A stretch of DNA of 64,000 nt from Kitasatospora cinereorecta (GCF_024172095.1 NZ_JAMZDX010000008.1:124001-188000); one strand, 5' to 3'. Numbered from the stretch's first letter, positions 1 through 8,677 are shown. The notes: generated by a model not told the origin, from the sequence alone. Numbers and translations are program-made.

Positions 1-1
1 G

Positions 2-2035
2 GTGAAGGTGCTCGACTTCGGCATCGCCCGCCGCCTGGAGACCAGCGACCTGACCAGCACCCAGATCATGGGAACGCTCGCCTACATGCCGCCGGAGCGG
101 TTCAACACCGGCCACCAGGACGCACGAGGCGACCTCTACTCTCTCGGTTGCGTCCTGCACGAACTCCTCACCGGCGAGACGCCCTTCGGTAACCTGCCCA
201 CCACCGCCCTGATGTTCGCCCACGTCCAGCGCATCCCCGATCCCCCCAGCGCCCACCGCCCCGACGTTCCCCAGCCCCTCGACGCGCTCGTCGCCGAACT
301 CCTCGCCAAAGACCCTGACCAGCGTCCCACCGGTGCCAAGGAAGTTCACGACCGCCTCAAAGCCCTCGCCCCACCCGCAACAGCACCGACAACTCAGACG
401 GCACCCACCGTCCCCACATGGCGGCAGCCGCAGCCCGCGTCACCCGCGTTGGCCCCAACACGGGCCGACCACGGCCCGGCGCAGGCAGCCGAGAGCCTAC
501 GGCCCCACCCGGCTCAGGCAACAGCCGCCGCTCCGGGACAAGCGGCAGCCCCGACCGGGCCGCGAACGCTGCCGCAGCACGCCCAGGAGCCCGTCGGCCC
601 CGAGGGCGCCGGCCACTCCCCCGGCTCTCCGCACACAAGCGGCCACGGCAGCACCCAGCCTGGCGGCGACCGCGAAGACCCCCCAAGCACCACCCCGATC
701 GGCGAACCCGTCGGGCCGGGCTCCGGCCAGCCAACCGAAGGGTCGATCGCGCCGCCCATCGCACCTGGCAGCACCACCGAGCTGCCGACTCCTGACATTC
801 CCCCGACCGAAAACGCCGAAGCCGCAATGGCCCCCACCGCTCGCGCGCGCCCCGGAATCGGGCGACGCAGCGTCCTACTGAGTATTGCCACCCTCGCCGT
901 CGGCGGCGCCGGCGCGACCGCGTGGATCCTGTCGTCGGGGAAGGCCACCAGCGGGCAGGTCATCGCGATGGCAGCCCGCGATGACGGATTGGTCTACGGC
1001 TATGACAGCGGTAGCGGACAGCGGCTCTGGACGACCCGCGTCACCAACGACTCCACCGTCACCGGCGACCCCTCGTCGACCTCGCCCCTGGTGCTGCTGC
1101 CCGCAGGAAATGAGCTGCTGTACGTCCTTGCACCTGACGGTGTAACCGGCCTCGGCCGGGACGGACGGATCGTGTGGCACGTGCCCGTCTCCTTTGGTTC
1201 CTACAACCCAGTGGTTGTCACCCCTTCAGGCGTCGTCCTGGGTTTCGGATCGGAACTGATGGCGGTCAGTTCGCAAGGCAAGCGACTCTGGACCGTCTCG
1301 ACTTCAGATTTTGTGATGGACGCCAAGGCCTCGGCAACGGCAGGAGAGGACGCAGTCTTCGTCAACGTCCACCCATCAACCATCCAGCGGATCGACGCCG
1401 CCACCGGCAGCACTGCATGGACGCACACCCTGGACCCGGGGCACGGCGCGCTCGGGATGGACATTTCACCGGGCTACGTCGTGGTGACCGACTACGGCGC
1501 CAGCTCTGACTCGTCGTACAAGTGCCAAGCCATCAACACCAGCGACGGACAGACCCGATACAGCATTGCGCCGAATGCTGTTTCCGGCATGCCAATCTTC
1601 GCGGCGGACATCCCGGCGTTCATCATCCTTGAGCAGGCGCCCACGAGCTCCAGCACAGGCCCGGTCACCCTCCGCGCGCGCAGCGCGCAAGACGGCCGAA
1701 TAATCTGGGCATCCCAGACTGCCTCGCAGTCCCAGTCCTCCTGGCAACCGTGCTACGCCAACGGCATCGTCTACGCCGTGCTGGACAACACCCTCCACGC
1801 CTTCAAGGGCACTGACGGCTCGCACGTGTGGTCCAGGCCCATCAAGGCGGGCGCGGGAGCGAAATTCACGATGAACCTGATCGGCGACGCGATCTATGTC
1901 ACGACGTCGGTATCCAGCGGAGTCTCCCCGATCAGGATCCTCGGCTACCACGCCTCGGACGGCACCCCCGTCCTGGACTTCACCCCGGCTGACCGTGCCG
2001 CGTCATTCGTAGTCTCCGCGCTCTTTGCAGCCTGA
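2..2035 (+). CDS. Serine/threonine protein kinase with PQQ-like propeller, 3' part
   Basis: The 5' end lies outside the window; the GTG at position 2 is internal. The visible sequence begins in the kinase activation segment with DFG (residues 5-7), then an APE-like MPPERF (about 30-35) and the GDLYSLGCVLHELLTG stretch of subdomain IX. The kinase lobe ends near residue 120. A Pro/Ala/Thr-rich linker follows to about 282, then one hydrophobic segment (about 287-309), then about 360 residues of repeated GxxLW/DG beta-strand units typical of PQQ-type propellers. This is the usual actinobacterial PknB-like layout: cytoplasmic kinase, one membrane pass, extracellular sensor. The ligand is unknown. 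No partner gene is visible. Confidence 0.88.
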   Translation: MKVLDFGIARRLETSDLTSTQIMGTLAYMPPERFNTGHQDARGDLYSLGCVLHELLTGETPFGNLPTTALMFAHVQRIPDPPSAHRPDVPQPLDALVAELLAKDPDQRPTGAKEVHDRLKALAPPATAPTTQTAPTVPTWRQPQPASPALAPTRADHGPAQAAESLRPHPAQATAAAPGQAAAPTGPRTLPQHAQEPVGPEGAGHSPGSPHTSGHGSTQPGGDREDPPSTTPIGEPVGPGSGQPTEGSIAPPIAPGSTTELPTPDIPPTENAEAAMAPTARARPGIGRRSVLLSIATLAVGGAGATAWILSSGKATSGQVIAMAARDDGLVYGYDSGSGQRLWTTRVTNDSTVTGDPSSTSPLVLLPAGNELLYVLAPDGVTGLGRDGRIVWHVPVSFGSYNPVVVTPSGVVLGFGSELMAVSSQGKRLWTVSTSDFVMDAKASATAGEDAVFVNVHPSTIQRIDAATGSTAWTHTLDPGHGALGMDISPGYVVVTDYGASSDSSYKCQAINTSDGQTRYSIAPNAVSGMPIFAADIPAFIILEQAPTSSSTGPVTLRARSAQDGRIIWASQTASQSQSSWQPCYANGIVYAVLDNTLHAFKGTDGSHVWSRPIKAGAGAKFTMNLIGDAIYVTTSVSSGVSPIRILGYHASDGTPVLDFTPADRAASFVVSALFAA

Positions 2036-2045
2036 GAGGTGAGAC

Positions 2046-2240
2046 GTGACGGAAGATCGGGCCTGGCCAACGGCCACAGCCTTCCGCCCTGATTCCGTTG
2101 CTGCTTGGGAGGTACGGTCCGCCGTCCGCCGCCAGCTCCGGCGGAGGGTCCGCCCCAGCACCACCTTGGTCGTACGGCGAGATGTGGGCTGGCGGAGTTC
2201 GAAGTCGGCCACTCGGGTGGGTACCGGCTGCTTGACCTGA
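2046..2240 (+). CDS. Small protein, possible remnant of an anti-sigma-like ATPase
   Basis: A 64-residue GTG-start ORF begins 10 nt after the kinase stop, with GAGAGG 7 nt upstream of the GTG. The start (TEDRAWPTATAFRPDSVAAWEVRSAVRRQL) resembles the N-terminus of short Streptomyces histidine-kinase-like ATP-binding proteins, but no N, G1 or G2 ATP box follows and the later residues are basic and poorly structured. It may be a truncated or frameshifted copy. A strong hairpin lies 32 nt after its stop. Confidence 0.3.
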   Translation: MTEDRAWPTATAFRPDSVAAWEVRSAVRRQLRRRVRPSTTLVVRRDVGWRSSKSATRVGTGCLT

Positions 2241-2271
2241 CAGCCGTCACCGAGGCGATCGAGAACAACTA

Positions 2272-2321
2272 CAGGGGCAGATCGTGGTGTCCCGCACGTG
2301 GGACACCACGATCTGCCCCTG
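2272..2321. terminator. Perfect 22-bp inverted repeat, likely bidirectional terminator
   Basis: Two 22-nt arms (2272-2293 and 2300-2321) are exact reverse complements around a 6-nt loop GCACGT. There is no clear U tract, as is common for actinobacterial terminators. It follows the kinase and the small ORF. Confidence 0.7.
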
Positions 2322-2667
2322 TCGAGGTGTGCGGTGGTCGATCTCAAGGGTTACCCGTGAAGCCCAACGATCTGATCCCGGAGCGCCTCACCGATGCCCA
2401 CCAGGAGTCAGGCGACGTTGCTCCGGTGACCGAGGCGGTCGGCGGGATCGTCGCCGCGGCGGTCGCCGAGGCCAGACCCGTCCCGACGGCCAGCCCGCCA
2501 GCGTCGCTGTCGCAGCTGCAGCCCGCAGGGAGGTCGCGGCATGCTTGGCATCCGTCGAAAAGTTCACACGACTCGAGTCGTCAGGAATCCCGGTGCGAAG
2601 GCGCAAGGGTCCAGTACGGTGGAGCGCCCGCATTACTTGCTGCTAGGGGATTCGGGCGTCCCCGTCA
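2322..2667. other. No convincing gene
   Basis: Open frames exist on both strands but none has a good RBS, recognisable domain or consistent codon usage. The stretch could be eroded coding DNA. Confidence 0.4.
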
Positions 2668-2705
2668 ATGTGGTCCCAGCCGCCTGTCGGCGGCCGAGAC
2701 CACAT
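2668..2705. other. Stem-loop
   Basis: ATGTGGTC (2668-2675) pairs with GACCACAT (2698-2705), and an inner GCCGCC/GGCGGC adds a second stem. It lies between unrelated remnants; function unknown. Confidence 0.4.
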
Positions 2706-2768
2706 CCTGTTGGCCTGTCAGAGGGGGCAACCTCGATCAGGCCGGTGAACGGGATCACCTCGATCCGG

Positions 2769-2802
2769 GCCCGGCCGCTGGACTTCTAGCTGGCGGCCGG
2801 GC
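2769..2802 (-). terminator. Terminator hairpin after the 51-residue ORF
   Basis: GCCCGGCCGC (2769-2778) pairs exactly with GCGGCCGGGC (2793-2802). It starts directly after the TGA of the minus-strand ORF that ends at 2803. Confidence 0.6.
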
Positions 2803-2958
2803 TCAGCGCATGAGCCAGTCCATCACCTGAGTGAGGGCCGCCGCCGCGCCGGCCGTGGCCGCCGCGGTCGGCGCCCACCGGCGTACGGCCTGGCCGATGC
2901 GGCGCATCCTTCGCCGCCACCTCTCATGACGCTCATTCGTACTGCGCTGCCGTTCCAT
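2803..2958 (-). CDS. Small basic protein with C-terminal hydrophobic helix
   Basis: Fifty-one residues from the ATG at 2958, chosen because GGGAGG lies 7 nt upstream. A longer frame to 3024 has no such support. Residues 1-28 are strongly basic (WRRRMRRIGQAVRRW) and residues 30-50 form an Ala-rich hydrophobic helix, so a small membrane-anchored or membrane-active protein is possible. A terminator hairpin follows at once. Family not recognised. Confidence 0.5.
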   Translation of the reverse strand: MERQRSTNERHERWRRRMRRIGQAVRRWAPTAAATAGAAAALTQVMDWLMR

Positions 2959-3277
2959 GACGGCCCCTCCCGATGGGTTGGGACGGGGACGGCCTTGTGC
3001 CGTGCCCCCGGGGGGACGAGGCACGGAACCGCGACCCTCAGTCGCAGCAGCAGCACTCTAGGTCCTCTCCAGCCCCGGCCGCGCGCTCTCCGGGGCCTGT
3101 GGCCGCCTCAACGGACAGTTGAGGGAAAATATGGCCCGGCCGGTGAACCAAAACTGGTCCGCCACACTATTTCGCTATGGCCCGCGCCACCCCGATGATC
3201 GGCCTGGCTTTGACGAATGTGTACACATTCCAGGCGTTCCTTCGCCCCCGTTCGCGAGCATTCATAGACTCCGAGGA

Positions 3278-3628
3278 ATGAGCGAGCATCACCTTTCCGT
3301 CCGGGAAGCACGCGCCCAGCTGGCGGACGCCATCAGCCGTGCCGGCGCCGGGCAGACGACCGTCATCACCCGCCACGCCCGACCGGCCGCCGCGCTGGTC
3401 CCCATCGCTCTGCTCGAGCACTACCAGCGCTTGCGCAGGGCAGAACTGGTGCGCCTGGTCGAGGCCCGGAATCTCGAGCCGGCCTGCACCCTCGCCGAGG
3501 TCCACGCCGCCCTCTGGCAGCGCCGCAACCGCGAGCTCGTCGCAGGCGTCGACCGCACCGTGCACTGGCGTCCCAGCATCGGTGGCGTCACGCGGACGCC
3601 GGGCCGTGAACGATCGGCGCTGTCGTGA
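3278..3628 (+). CDS. Phd/YefM-type antitoxin
   Basis: A 116-residue protein starting at ATG 3278 with GAGG upstream. The N-terminus MSEHHLSVREARAQLADAIS matches the Phd/YefM DNA-binding fold, followed by the usual VITRHARPAAALVP strand. It would bind and neutralise the toxin encoded next and repress their shared promoter. Its stop overlaps the toxin start by GTGA, so the two are translationally coupled. The C-terminal region is longer than in minimal Phd proteins. Confidence 0.85.
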   Translation: MSEHHLSVREARAQLADAISRAGAGQTTVITRHARPAAALVPIALLEHYQRLRRAELVRLVEARNLEPACTLAEVHAALWQRRNRELVAGVDRTVHWRPSIGGVTRTPGRERSALS

Positions 3629-3885
3629 CCTACACGATCCGCGTGGCCGAATCGGCGTTCACGGAGTTCATGCGCCTGCCCGAGGACACCGTCCTGGCGA
3701 TCCTGATGGACCTCGAGTCACTGCGGGACGCCCCGTACGACGAGAACTCCTTCGCCCTCCAGCCCGAGCCGACCTTCACCATCCTTCACCATCGACGATT
3801 GCCCACCAACGGCCACCAGGTTGTGTACACAGTCGACGATCACCATCGAACGGTCTTGGTCGCACACGTCACGGACCAATTCTAA
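3625..3885 (+). CDS. RelE/ParE-superfamily toxin
   Basis: An 86-residue protein with GTG start overlapping the antitoxin stop. MTYTIRVAESAFTEFMRLPEDT is the usual N-terminal strand-helix start of RelE/ParE toxins, and VVYTVDDHHRTVLVAHV is the C-terminal beta hairpin. Members either cut mRNA on the ribosome or poison gyrase; the sequence alone does not say which. The pair fits a plasmid addiction module. Confidence 0.82.
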   Translation: MTYTIRVAESAFTEFMRLPEDTVLAILMDLESLRDAPYDENSFALQPEPTFTILHHRRLPTNGHQVVYTVDDHHRTVLVAHVTDQF

Positions 3886-4060
3886 AATCACCCGTGCCCA
3901 TGTCATCGTCGACCACGGCACGCGGGCCAAGGACGGGGATCCGGCCCGAGCCGGAGGTGGGCGACGGCCCGGACGTGAGCGTCGACCGGGACCTGGCCGC
4001 CCACGGGCGCACAGCCCAGCACCGCATCGGTGTCCACGATGTCTCCGTGCGGTACCGGGG

Positions 4061-4321
4061 TCAGGGCGCCGGTGGTGGCGTGACCTGGCAGACGACGACG
4101 AGCTCCAGGCGCGGCACCACGTAGTAGGCGAGCAGGCCGCCGACCACGTCGAGGTAACGCATCGGCTCGCCACTGCCCTGGTACGAGGTGCCGTCCAGGA
4201 AGAGCACCTCCGCGGCGCGAACGAGTTCGGCGGCCCGCTGTTCGACGGCGGCAAGGAAGTCGGCCGGGGCGCCGGCGGTGACGTGCTGCTCGCTGGGGAG
4301 GTACTCCCAGCTCCAGGTCAC
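4061..4321 (-). CDS. Putative toxin-like partner of the DUF6247-like protein
   Basis: Eighty-six residues from a GTG at 4321 that overlaps the upstream stop by GTGA. The N-terminus TWSWEYLPSEQHVTAG and the closing beta-rich part (VVGGLLAYYVVPRLELVVVCQV) resemble small RelE-fold proteins found after DUF6247-like genes in Streptomyces. I infer a toxin role from size, order and coupling, not from catalytic residues. It mirrors the pair at 3278-3885 on the opposite strand. Confidence 0.5.
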   Translation of the reverse strand: MTWSWEYLPSEQHVTAGAPADFLAAVEQRAAELVRAAEVLFLDGTSYQGSGEPMRYLDVVGGLLAYYVVPRLELVVVCQVTPPPAP

Positions 4322-4668
4322 GCGTTCACCGCCGCGTAGGCGGCACGGTAGAGCTCGGCGACAGTGGTGGCGTGCTCGCGGCACTCGGCAACGGTCGCAG
4401 CGTGGTTGGCGAGGTAGTTCGCCCGGTGGTAGGTCTGCGCAATGGCCGGGTGCCGCTCGATCTCCACGACGGCGGCCCAGTGCGCGACGAAGGCGCGGAT
4501 CGGCTGGACGCTCCCGGCCTCGATGGCCTCGGCCATGGCCCTGGTCTGCCCGTCGATCATCTCCGGAAGGCGGTCCGCGGCGACCACGGCCAAGGCGGCC
4601 TTGAGCGCGGCCGGACTCTGGTCGGGCCGGGGGATCAGCTCGACTCCGTCGGGCACGGGCTGACTCAT
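4318..4668 (-). CDS. DUF6247-like protein, putative antitoxin
   Basis: A 116-residue protein from ATG 4668, with GGAG 7 nt upstream; a start at 4734 has less support. The pattern PVPDGVELIPRPDQSPAALKAAL, then RLPEM, then FVAHWAAVVEIERHP is what I recognise from the actinobacterial DUF6247 family. It is mostly helical and acidic, precedes a RelE-sized gene with a 4-nt overlap, and is best read as the antitoxin of a type II-like pair. Direct experimental knowledge of the family is limited. Confidence 0.55.
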   Translation of the reverse strand: MSQPVPDGVELIPRPDQSPAALKAALAVVAADRLPEMIDGQTRAMAEAIEAGSVQPIRAFVAHWAAVVEIERHPAIAQTYHRANYLANHAATVAECREHATTVAELYRAAYAAVNA

Positions 4669-4730
4669 GGCGTCACTCCATCTCTCGTCTGCTGCGAGGC
4701 TACTCGCATCGGGAACGACGGGCTTCGAGC

Positions 4731-4914
4731 TCACGCGGCACTGCGGGCGGGTCCGGGCTCCGTCGTGCGGGCGGTGCGCAGGGGCACGGCACCGGCCCGT
4801 TCCGCTCGGGCGGCTGCGAGGGCGGCGTGGTGGCGTGCGAGCTGCTCACGGGCGTGGGCGCGGTCGGCGGCCTCCTGGCGCTGGTTGTCGTCGGCGGCGG
4901 TGGGCGGGGTCCGC
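4731..4914 (-). pseudogene. 3' end fragment of a minus-strand gene
   Basis: Reading leftward, an open frame with typical Streptomyces codon use encodes an Ala/Arg-rich helical tail (ADDNQRQEAADRAHAREQ, then AGAVPLRTARTTEPGPARSA) ending at TGA 4731-4733. There is no start; the frame is cut where sortase sequence begins on the other strand. The AGAVPLR ending loosely resembles the tail of the dciA-like gene at 30261, but this is weak. Confidence 0.35.
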
Positions 4915-5260
4915 CGTCATCGTCGGCCACCTCGACACCCGCCAAGGCACCGCCGTCTTCTACCGCCTCTCCACCCTCTCCCCCGGCCAGACCATCACCA
5001 TCGAACGCACCGACGGCAGCACCGCGACCTTCCTCATCGACGACATCCAGAACTACCCCAAAACCGCGTTCCCCACCGACCACGTCTACCAGACCACCGG
5101 CCGCCCCGAGCTGCGCCTCATCACCTGCGCCTGGCCCTACGACCGCACACACGGCGGATACCAGGACAACACCGTCATCTACGCCCACCTCATCGAACAA
5201 CGCCCCCAACCCGCAGGTCCAGCTGAACCCGAGGCCTCAACCGGCGGGCGCCGCAGATAG
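4905..5260 (+). pseudogene. Class F sortase, C-terminal fragment
   Basis: The conserved half of an actinobacterial class F sortase is present. VIVGHLDT carries the catalytic His, LRLITCAWP the catalytic Cys, and the segment between has the usual IDDIQNYPKTAFPTDHVYQ. The signal peptide and N-terminal strands are missing and replaced by unrelated DNA upstream of about 4905, so no secreted enzyme can be made. Sortases join proteins to the cell wall; this copy is dead. Confidence 0.7.
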
Positions 5261-5684
5261 CCCAGGGCGAGGGCCGGTGGAAGCTGATCGTCACCTCCCC
5301 CGAGTTCGTGGCCGGCCTGGCGGCCGACGCCGAGGCCGCCGCCGTCATCAACCACGAGGGCCGTGTCCTGTTAACCCGGACGACTACATGGGCGGCCGCT
5401 GGGAGATCCCCTCCGGCATCGTCGAGGACGGCGAGAGCATCCTCGACGCCGTGTACCGCGAGACCGCCGAGGAGACCGGCCTCACCATCAACGAGACCAC
5501 CGGCTACCTCGGGCACTTCGACTATCAGAACAGCCGCGGCACCACCACGCGCCAGTTCAACTTCTCCGCGACCGTGGAGAAGACCGAGCCCGTGATCCTC
5601 ACCGAACACGACGCCTACCGGTGGGCGCCGGTCGACGCTATCCCCGAGGTAACCGAATCGGCAAGGGAATTGATCACGGCTTGA
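5260..5684 (+). pseudogene. Nudix hydrolase, frameshifted
   Basis: A full Nudix box G-x5-E-x7-RE-x2-EE-x-G-L runs from the GIVEDGES to the EETGL segments. The preceding strand (AAAVINHEGRVLLTR) is in a different frame; the shift falls near 5370-5382, where the usual RR-x-P-DDYMGG link is garbled. The downstream frame is intact to the stop after ARELITA. An ATG at 5388 could still start a truncated protein, but strand 1 would be lost. Confidence 0.65.
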
Positions 5685-5791
5685 TCGAATTCTCCAAGGA
5701 TTTCCAATGGCGCGGTCTCCCTCTCGGCACACATGGAGGGAGGCCATGCCACAGAACCACCCCTAGGAACGTTCTCCGATCCTCGCCCAAA

Positions 5792-6736
5792 TCAAACTAG
5801 ACCCACTTTTGTCTCACCCGTCAGCCAAGCAGTGATCGAGGAAAATAGCGGATAACTCTTCAGCCCATCTCGATCAACAAGACCCATCAAGAGGATCTCC
5901 AGCACTGGCGCAGCCTGGAGCACTCGGCGGCCTTCCGCGTTGAAGACAGATCGACAGCGCAGCTTCACGTAATGAATAATTGCTACGCTAATATCATGGC
6001 CATTAATGAAGTGCCGAACATCTCCCTGCACCATTTCTTCGAGTCTGCAAAAATCGGCCAGGAGGGATTCCCTCGTGACTCCTTCGCGCCTTTGTCTCGG
6101 AACTCTGTCTAGCGCGAGTCGAAACACCTCCCCTGCGGCACCGTGAAGGTCGTTACACCCGTAGACTCCCTCTATCGCGTTGGGTGGCATTTTTGCCCCA
6201 ATTCGAGACTCCCGCAAGCAGGCGCGGATAATAAATAGGGCGACAAGTGCAGGCTGGATCGACTCGATCAGGTCCTTGGCGGTCACATCGTCTGGTGCAC
6301 CAAGCCCAACTCTCAGGAGCTTAAATATCGTCTTCTCATTGAAAGCGTAGAGTTCGACTGCAGAGAAGTCGGTATAGAGCAGGTATGGGTTTTCTGAGAC
6401 TGGATCGAGGCCGATACTTCCGAGGTCCATGTCGATCACAAGCCTGACCGACGACGGGCTCACTTTCATGGTGGAGAGCAGGTTCGAGAGGCGCAGTACC
6501 CTATTCCTCTCTCCTGCGATCATGCCGTTTTCTATCAGTTCGGAATCGGGAAGATAAACTCGATCAGCAGCGGCATAAACTTTCACGAGGCCGTTCATCT
6601 GCCCCTCGGAGATGAACCACTCGTAGAAATTCTTGTCCCCCTTCCCCTCTACGATAATGTCTCGAACTTCCGGCTCCAACTCGTATAGCATCGCCAGCTC
6701 ATCGGGCTTCCGAAGCTCTCCCAAATCCAGCTCCAC
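5792..6736 (-). CDS. DUF4435/TOPRIM protein, AriB-like subunit of a PARIS-type defence pair
   Basis: A 314-residue protein. IIVEGKGDKNFYEWF (about residues 28-42) is the TOPRIM glutamate motif as found in DUF4435 proteins, and LVIDMDLGS (about 98-106) supplies the DxD. The GTG start shares one base with the TAG of the ATPase gene and has a GGAGG 4-5 nt upstream, so translation is coupled. In PARIS systems the TOPRIM protein (AriB) is the toxic nuclease held by an ATPase cage (AriA) and released by phage anti-restriction proteins. I infer the same here from the pairing. G+C is clearly lower than in surrounding genes, which suggests recent transfer. Confidence 0.72.
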   Translation of the reverse strand: MELDLGELRKPDELAMLYELEPEVRDIIVEGKGDKNFYEWFISEGQMNGLVKVYAAADRVYLPDSELIENGMIAGERNRVLRLSNLLSTMKVSPSSVRLVIDMDLGSIGLDPVSENPYLLYTDFSAVELYAFNEKTIFKLLRVGLGAPDDVTAKDLIESIQPALVALFIIRACLRESRIGAKMPPNAIEGVYGCNDLHGAAGEVFRLALDRVPRQRREGVTRESLLADFCRLEEMVQGDVRHFINGHDISVAIIHYVKLRCRSVFNAEGRRVLQAAPVLEILLMGLVDRDGLKSYPLFSSITAWLTGETKVGLV

Positions 6737-8268
6737 TACTCCTCCCCGAGCGGAAGGGTGGCAGCTGAATTGCCAAGTGGAACCATCCTGGCGATTGACG
6801 ATTTATGGCCAGTCAGAACTTCAATGGAGTGGGTGGCGACAATAAATTGAACCGCGCTCCCTTCCGTACACGCCAGGAGTGCGTCCATGAGCTGGCGCTG
6901 CCACTTCACGTTAAGGCTTAGCTCTGGCTCGTCGATCAAGAAGACGCGCGTGTTCTCACGCGCAAGGATTGTATTGAGGAGAAGGAGAAGAATCTGCCGC
7001 TCGCCGGACGACAGTTGCTCGGGGGCAAGAAGAGACCTGTCCAGATCGCCCCTGCGCCGCCCTAGAGGCTTCGGAGCAGATGGTACGGCGCCGGCCACCG
7101 TCGTGTGCACTTCGATTCCCTCTGCTCTTCCATAGGTGACCGCCTTGCCGCTGCTTTGGAAGAATCGATTCATTTCGCTTGTGAAGGTGCGAACCAGGTT
7201 CAGCGTATTGGCCAGAGCTTCCAATCGCGCCCGCTGAGCATCAATAAAAGGAGTGAGGACATCCTCGACGACTGTCACCTTTGTCGATGGGACGGCTTTG
7301 ATCGCATCGACAAAGACATCTCGGTCAATTTCGGGGAGGAGTCCATACTTGCTGTACGCCAGGGTCTCATCGGCAAGATCCTCGATCCGGCGAATCAGCA
7401 TATCCCGAGTTGTCTCGTCGGACTTTGAGAGGTCCGTCAGGGCGGCCCTTTTCAGGATTTCTACATATGCATTATTCGATCGGCTCGATCCTTGAAATCC
7501 GCCAGAAAGAGCCTGCTGTTGGATCATCTCATTGGCGCGCGAGATCGCCGTAGCAAGCTCCTCGGTAACTCCTCGGCTGGAGCCTGGGGCCTCATTCTCA
7601 ATAACTCGGCCTGACTCAATCGCGATTCGGAAGTGCCGATCTTCGTCGCGCGATCGCGCAATCTTGTCGCCATAGATCTGCCGGTCATCAGCCAAAAGAT
7701 AGGGAGCCGCATCGAGCGACTTAAGGTACGCCACAAAGGCGTCGTCTCCGGCGGAACGCCTGGCGTGCCGGCGAATCTCAAGATCGCGCATTGCTCGAAT
7801 TTCCCACTCGGCCGCATCAGGACCAAGGTCGATCTTAAGCTGGTCCGCGCGGCGGGAAACTAGGCTGCGAGGAACGGCGATGACATTATCCCCGTCGGGA
7901 TTCAAATAGTAGTATTGCTCGACCGTCTGCTTGCCGCCAGATCTGACCTTGGCTACAAAATTCCCATACAATCCATCAATCTTTGACAGTCGAATTTCGT
8001 CACCGGTTGTAAGGTGTACAGAGAATGACTTGAACGGCGTCTTTGCAATACTAGTCCGATGTCCGTTCGAATCCGATGGCGAGAGTGTGTGCCACAGGAG
8101 TCTGAGGACTGTCGTCTTCCCGCTTCCATTGCTTCCATAAATCAGAGTCAGCCTGCGTGCCCGAGACCCCGAAGATTCAGATGAGCCAAAGCTCATCTCA
8201 TAGCTATATCGGCCGAACAGGTCTTCTACCTCGACCGCTGAAATCAAGGTGCTGAGGGGAGGCTTCAT
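6736..8268 (-). CDS. SMC/AAA15-like ATPase, AriA-like subunit of a PARIS-type defence pair
   Basis: A 510-residue ABC/SMC-type ATPase. Walker A is YGSNGSGKTT (about residues 44-53), the signature is LSSGERQILLLLL, Walker B is VFLIDEPELSLN and the switch histidine is in ATHSIEV. The middle third is helical, as in AAA15/OLD-like ATPases. Gene order and one-base coupling to a DUF4435 gene match PARIS AriA-AriB; other ATPase-TOPRIM pairs (OLD-like, Gabija-like) keep TOPRIM on the ATPase or use a UvrD helicase. No good RBS precedes the ATG. Lower G+C and a run of rarer codons mark it as foreign. Confidence 0.75.
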   Translation of the reverse strand: MKPPLSTLISAVEVEDLFGRYSYEMSFGSSESSGSRARRLTLIYGSNGSGKTTVLRLLWHTLSPSDSNGHRTSIAKTPFKSFSVHLTTGDEIRLSKIDGLYGNFVAKVRSGGKQTVEQYYYLNPDGDNVIAVPRSLVSRRADQLKIDLGPDAAEWEIRAMRDLEIRRHARRSAGDDAFVAYLKSLDAAPYLLADDRQIYGDKIARSRDEDRHFRIAIESGRVIENEAPGSSRGVTEELATAISRANEMIQQQALSGGFQGSSRSNNAYVEILKRAALTDLSKSDETTRDMLIRRIEDLADETLAYSKYGLLPEIDRDVFVDAIKAVPSTKVTVVEDVLTPFIDAQRARLEALANTLNLVRTFTSEMNRFFQSSGKAVTYGRAEGIEVHTTVAGAVPSAPKPLGRRRGDLDRSLLAPEQLSSGERQILLLLLNTILARENTRVFLIDEPELSLNVKWQRQLMDALLACTEGSAVQFIVATHSIEVLTGHKSSIARMVPLGNSAATLPLGEE

Positions 8269-8431
8269 GTGTCTGTTCCGCAGCTTTCGTTGACGACTCT
8301 GGCCCGTCCGAAGCTACCCCAGTATCTGCCTTCAGGTAGGCAGATGCTCTGAATCGGTCGACAGAGCGGCAGGCTGGGGCCAAAGCCGCCACGGGATGTC
8401 CTTGGAGTCCTGGCGGGGTTGAGCAACCGGC

Positions 8432-8674
8432 TCAGCGGTTGAAGTCGACAGTGGCCTCTCCGGGCGGAGCCGTGAAGTACGGGACTGTCTCGATCTTCGA
8501 GCCGCACTCCTCGCAGACCCTGATCTCGATCGTCTCGTCTTCCTTCAACGTGCCAGGCGGAAGGTCGGTGTAGCCACAACGTGGACAGTCCGCGTACTCC
8601 CGGAACCTGATGTGTCTGCCGTATCGATCATCCGAGGCCGCTGCCATGGACATCAGCGTCTCGGTGTCTCGCAC
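8432..8674 (-). CDS. Small zinc-ribbon protein
   Basis: Up to 80 residues. CPRC (about 30-33) and CEEC (about 54-57) form a likely four-cysteine zinc ribbon, followed by an acidic and proline-rich tail. The GTG at 8674 lies 3 nt after the stop of the Uma2 gene; ATGs at about 8653 and 8647 are possible alternative starts. Function unknown; position suggests co-transcription with the Uma2 gene. Confidence 0.5.
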   Translation of the reverse strand: MRDTETLMSMAAASDDRYGRHIRFREYADCPRCGYTDLPPGTLKEDETIEIRVCEECGSKIETVPYFTAPPGEATVDFNR

Positions 8675-8677
8675 CGG

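Noticed and set aside
5792..8268. Gabija or OLD-type system
   Set aside because: Gabija needs a UvrD-like GajB and OLD carries TOPRIM on the ATPase; here TOPRIM is on a separate DUF4435 protein.
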